Below are positions 5,014 through 5,679 of a DNA stretch of 5,679 bases, piece by piece. The translations under genes and the position numbers were made by a program. A model generated the notes under the pieces. It did not search any database. It had not been told where the DNA came from and worked only from the letters and a program-made list of their open reading frames with translations. This DNA comes from Halovivax sp. (lineage in GTDB: Archaea; Halobacteriota; Halobacteria; Halobacteriales; Natrialbaceae), in contig SKPV01000115.1 in assembly GCA_007119345.1 (NCBI GenBank), positions 1 to 5,679 of the forward strand. The letters are read 5' to 3'. Every line of letters begins with the position of its first letter. The stretch's first letter is position 1.

Positions 5014-5679
5014 ATGGGGCCTAACGGACCACGGAGACGACTCCCCGCCCTCGCACGCGCCGCCGAACCGTGGGGGTTTCCGGTCGGCTATCTCGGCTGG
5101 GCGTTCCTGTTCTGGGCGCCGATCGTCGTCTCGGGGGAGTCGGTCTGGTCGTTCCCCAACGTCGTCCTGTTCGTCGTCGGCGGGTCGAGTCCGTTGCTGG
5201 CCGGTCTGCTCCTGGCGTGGCTCACCCGCGGGCGTGCCGGGGTGGCGGACCTCGGCCGGCGACTGATCGACGTCGGACGGATCGGTCCGCGCTGGTGGCT
5301 GGTCATCCTCTGCTTCTGGCCGGCGTTCAACCTGGCGATGGCGGGTGCGGGCCTGACGCTCGGCGTCACCTCGGAGCCGCTCGCGTACGTCTCGCCCGAC
5401 CGCCTGTTCGATCCGGTAGCGGTGGGGTCGATGGTGGCGTTCGCGTTCCTCTTTCCGCTGGTCGAGGAGGTCGGACTCCGCGGCTACTGGCTCGACCGGC
5501 TCCAGGACCGCTGGAGCGCGCTCGCGTCGGGGCTGCTCAACGGAACGACCTGGGCCGTCTGGCACGCCCCGCTCGTCTTCCTGCCCGGCTACTACGCCGG
5601 CACGACGTTCGAGCCCGAACTGTCGTGGTGGCTGCCGTCCATCGTGCTCAGCGCGCTGCTGTACGTCTGGATCTACAAC
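5014..5679 (+). CDS. CPBP family intramembrane metalloprotease-like protein (3' end cut by the window edge)
   Basis: The ATG at 5014 is the first ATG or GTG after the upstream in-frame stop (4762-4764), and 222 codons are open to the right edge. The protein is a multi-pass membrane protein of the CPBP (CAAX protease and bacteriocin-processing, formerly Abi) family. Motif 1, the glutamate pair and arginine EEVGLRGY, is at residues 151-158 (Glu151, Glu152, Arg156). Motif 2 follows at 180-184 as WAVWH (His184), with Trp where Phe is usual. The N-terminal GSSPLLAGLLLAWL segment (57-70) is also typical. The window ends in the helix after motif 2 (ALLYVWIYN), so the final conserved His/Asn motif is outside. 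Homologs include Rce1-type CAAX endoproteases and bacterial immunity proteins; the archaeal substrate is unknown. It is transcribed away from the lipoprotein gene. The N-terminus is basic (GPRRR) and cytoplasmic by the positive-inside rule. Confidence 0.92.
   Translation, partial: MGPNGPRRRLPALARAAEPWGFPVGYLGWAFLFWAPIVVSGESVWSFPNVVLFVVGGSSPLLAGLLLAWLTRGRAGVADLGRRLIDVGRIGPRWWLVILCFWPAFNLAMAGAGLTLGVTSEPLAYVSPDRLFDPVAVGSMVAFAFLFPLVEEVGLRGYWLDRLQDRWSALASGLLNGTTWAVWHAPLVFLPGYYAGTTFEPELSWWLPSIVLSALLYVWIYN

Noticed and set aside
4822..5565. A 247-codon reverse-strand frame opposite the CPBP gene
   Set aside because: Highly charged low-complexity translation without motifs, antisense to a gene with clear CPBP motifs.

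Overview
The window reads as chromosomal DNA of a halophilic archaeon (class Halobacteria). The evidence is high GC with strong G/C at codon third positions (hand count about 75% GC at 3601-3660), acidic proteins rich in D, E, V and A, a twin-arginine signal plus lipobox on the large secreted protein, and TATA-type promoters close to start codons. This is inference from sequence; no database search was possible.

Layout. At the left edge (1-662, minus) is the N-terminal part of a multi-pass membrane protein of unknown function. From 839 (plus) runs a small protein with about three membrane segments. Its frame becomes arginine-rich noise near 1170, exactly where another frame shows the C-terminal part of a LiaF-like domain (1170-1364). 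This looks like gene fusion and decay. Next is a complete nucleoside deaminase of the CDA/TadA/guanine-deaminase superfamily (1483-1941, minus), with a good leaderless-type promoter. It lies in the least GC-rich part of the window; the 60 bases at 2041-2100 are only about 38% GC by hand count.

About 550 bases (1942-2490) then hold no convincing gene. They contain an imperfect inverted repeat (1995-2080), smaller hairpins, a weak trace of possible decayed coding sequence and a 21-bp tandem repeat (2442-2492). The tandem repeat runs into the stop codon of the largest gene, a 755-residue Tat-exported lipoprotein with an eight-repeat PQQ-like beta-propeller and two probable C-terminal beta-sandwich domains (2491-4758, minus). 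Across a palindrome-rich divergent intergenic region (4759-5013) lies a CPBP-family (CAAX protease/bacteriocin-processing-like) integral membrane protein on the plus strand, cut by the right edge (5014-5679).

The genes do not form an obvious pathway or operon: no two intact genes are tightly spaced on the same strand. Only the propeller lipoprotein and the CPBP protein are clear candidates for linked control, through their shared divergent promoter region. I found no RNA gene, CRISPR array, transposase or recognisable defence or biosynthetic system. The most notable points are the decayed LiaF-like junction, the HPE-variant deaminase in a low-GC pocket with a nearby inverted repeat, and the palindromes around the divergent promoters.
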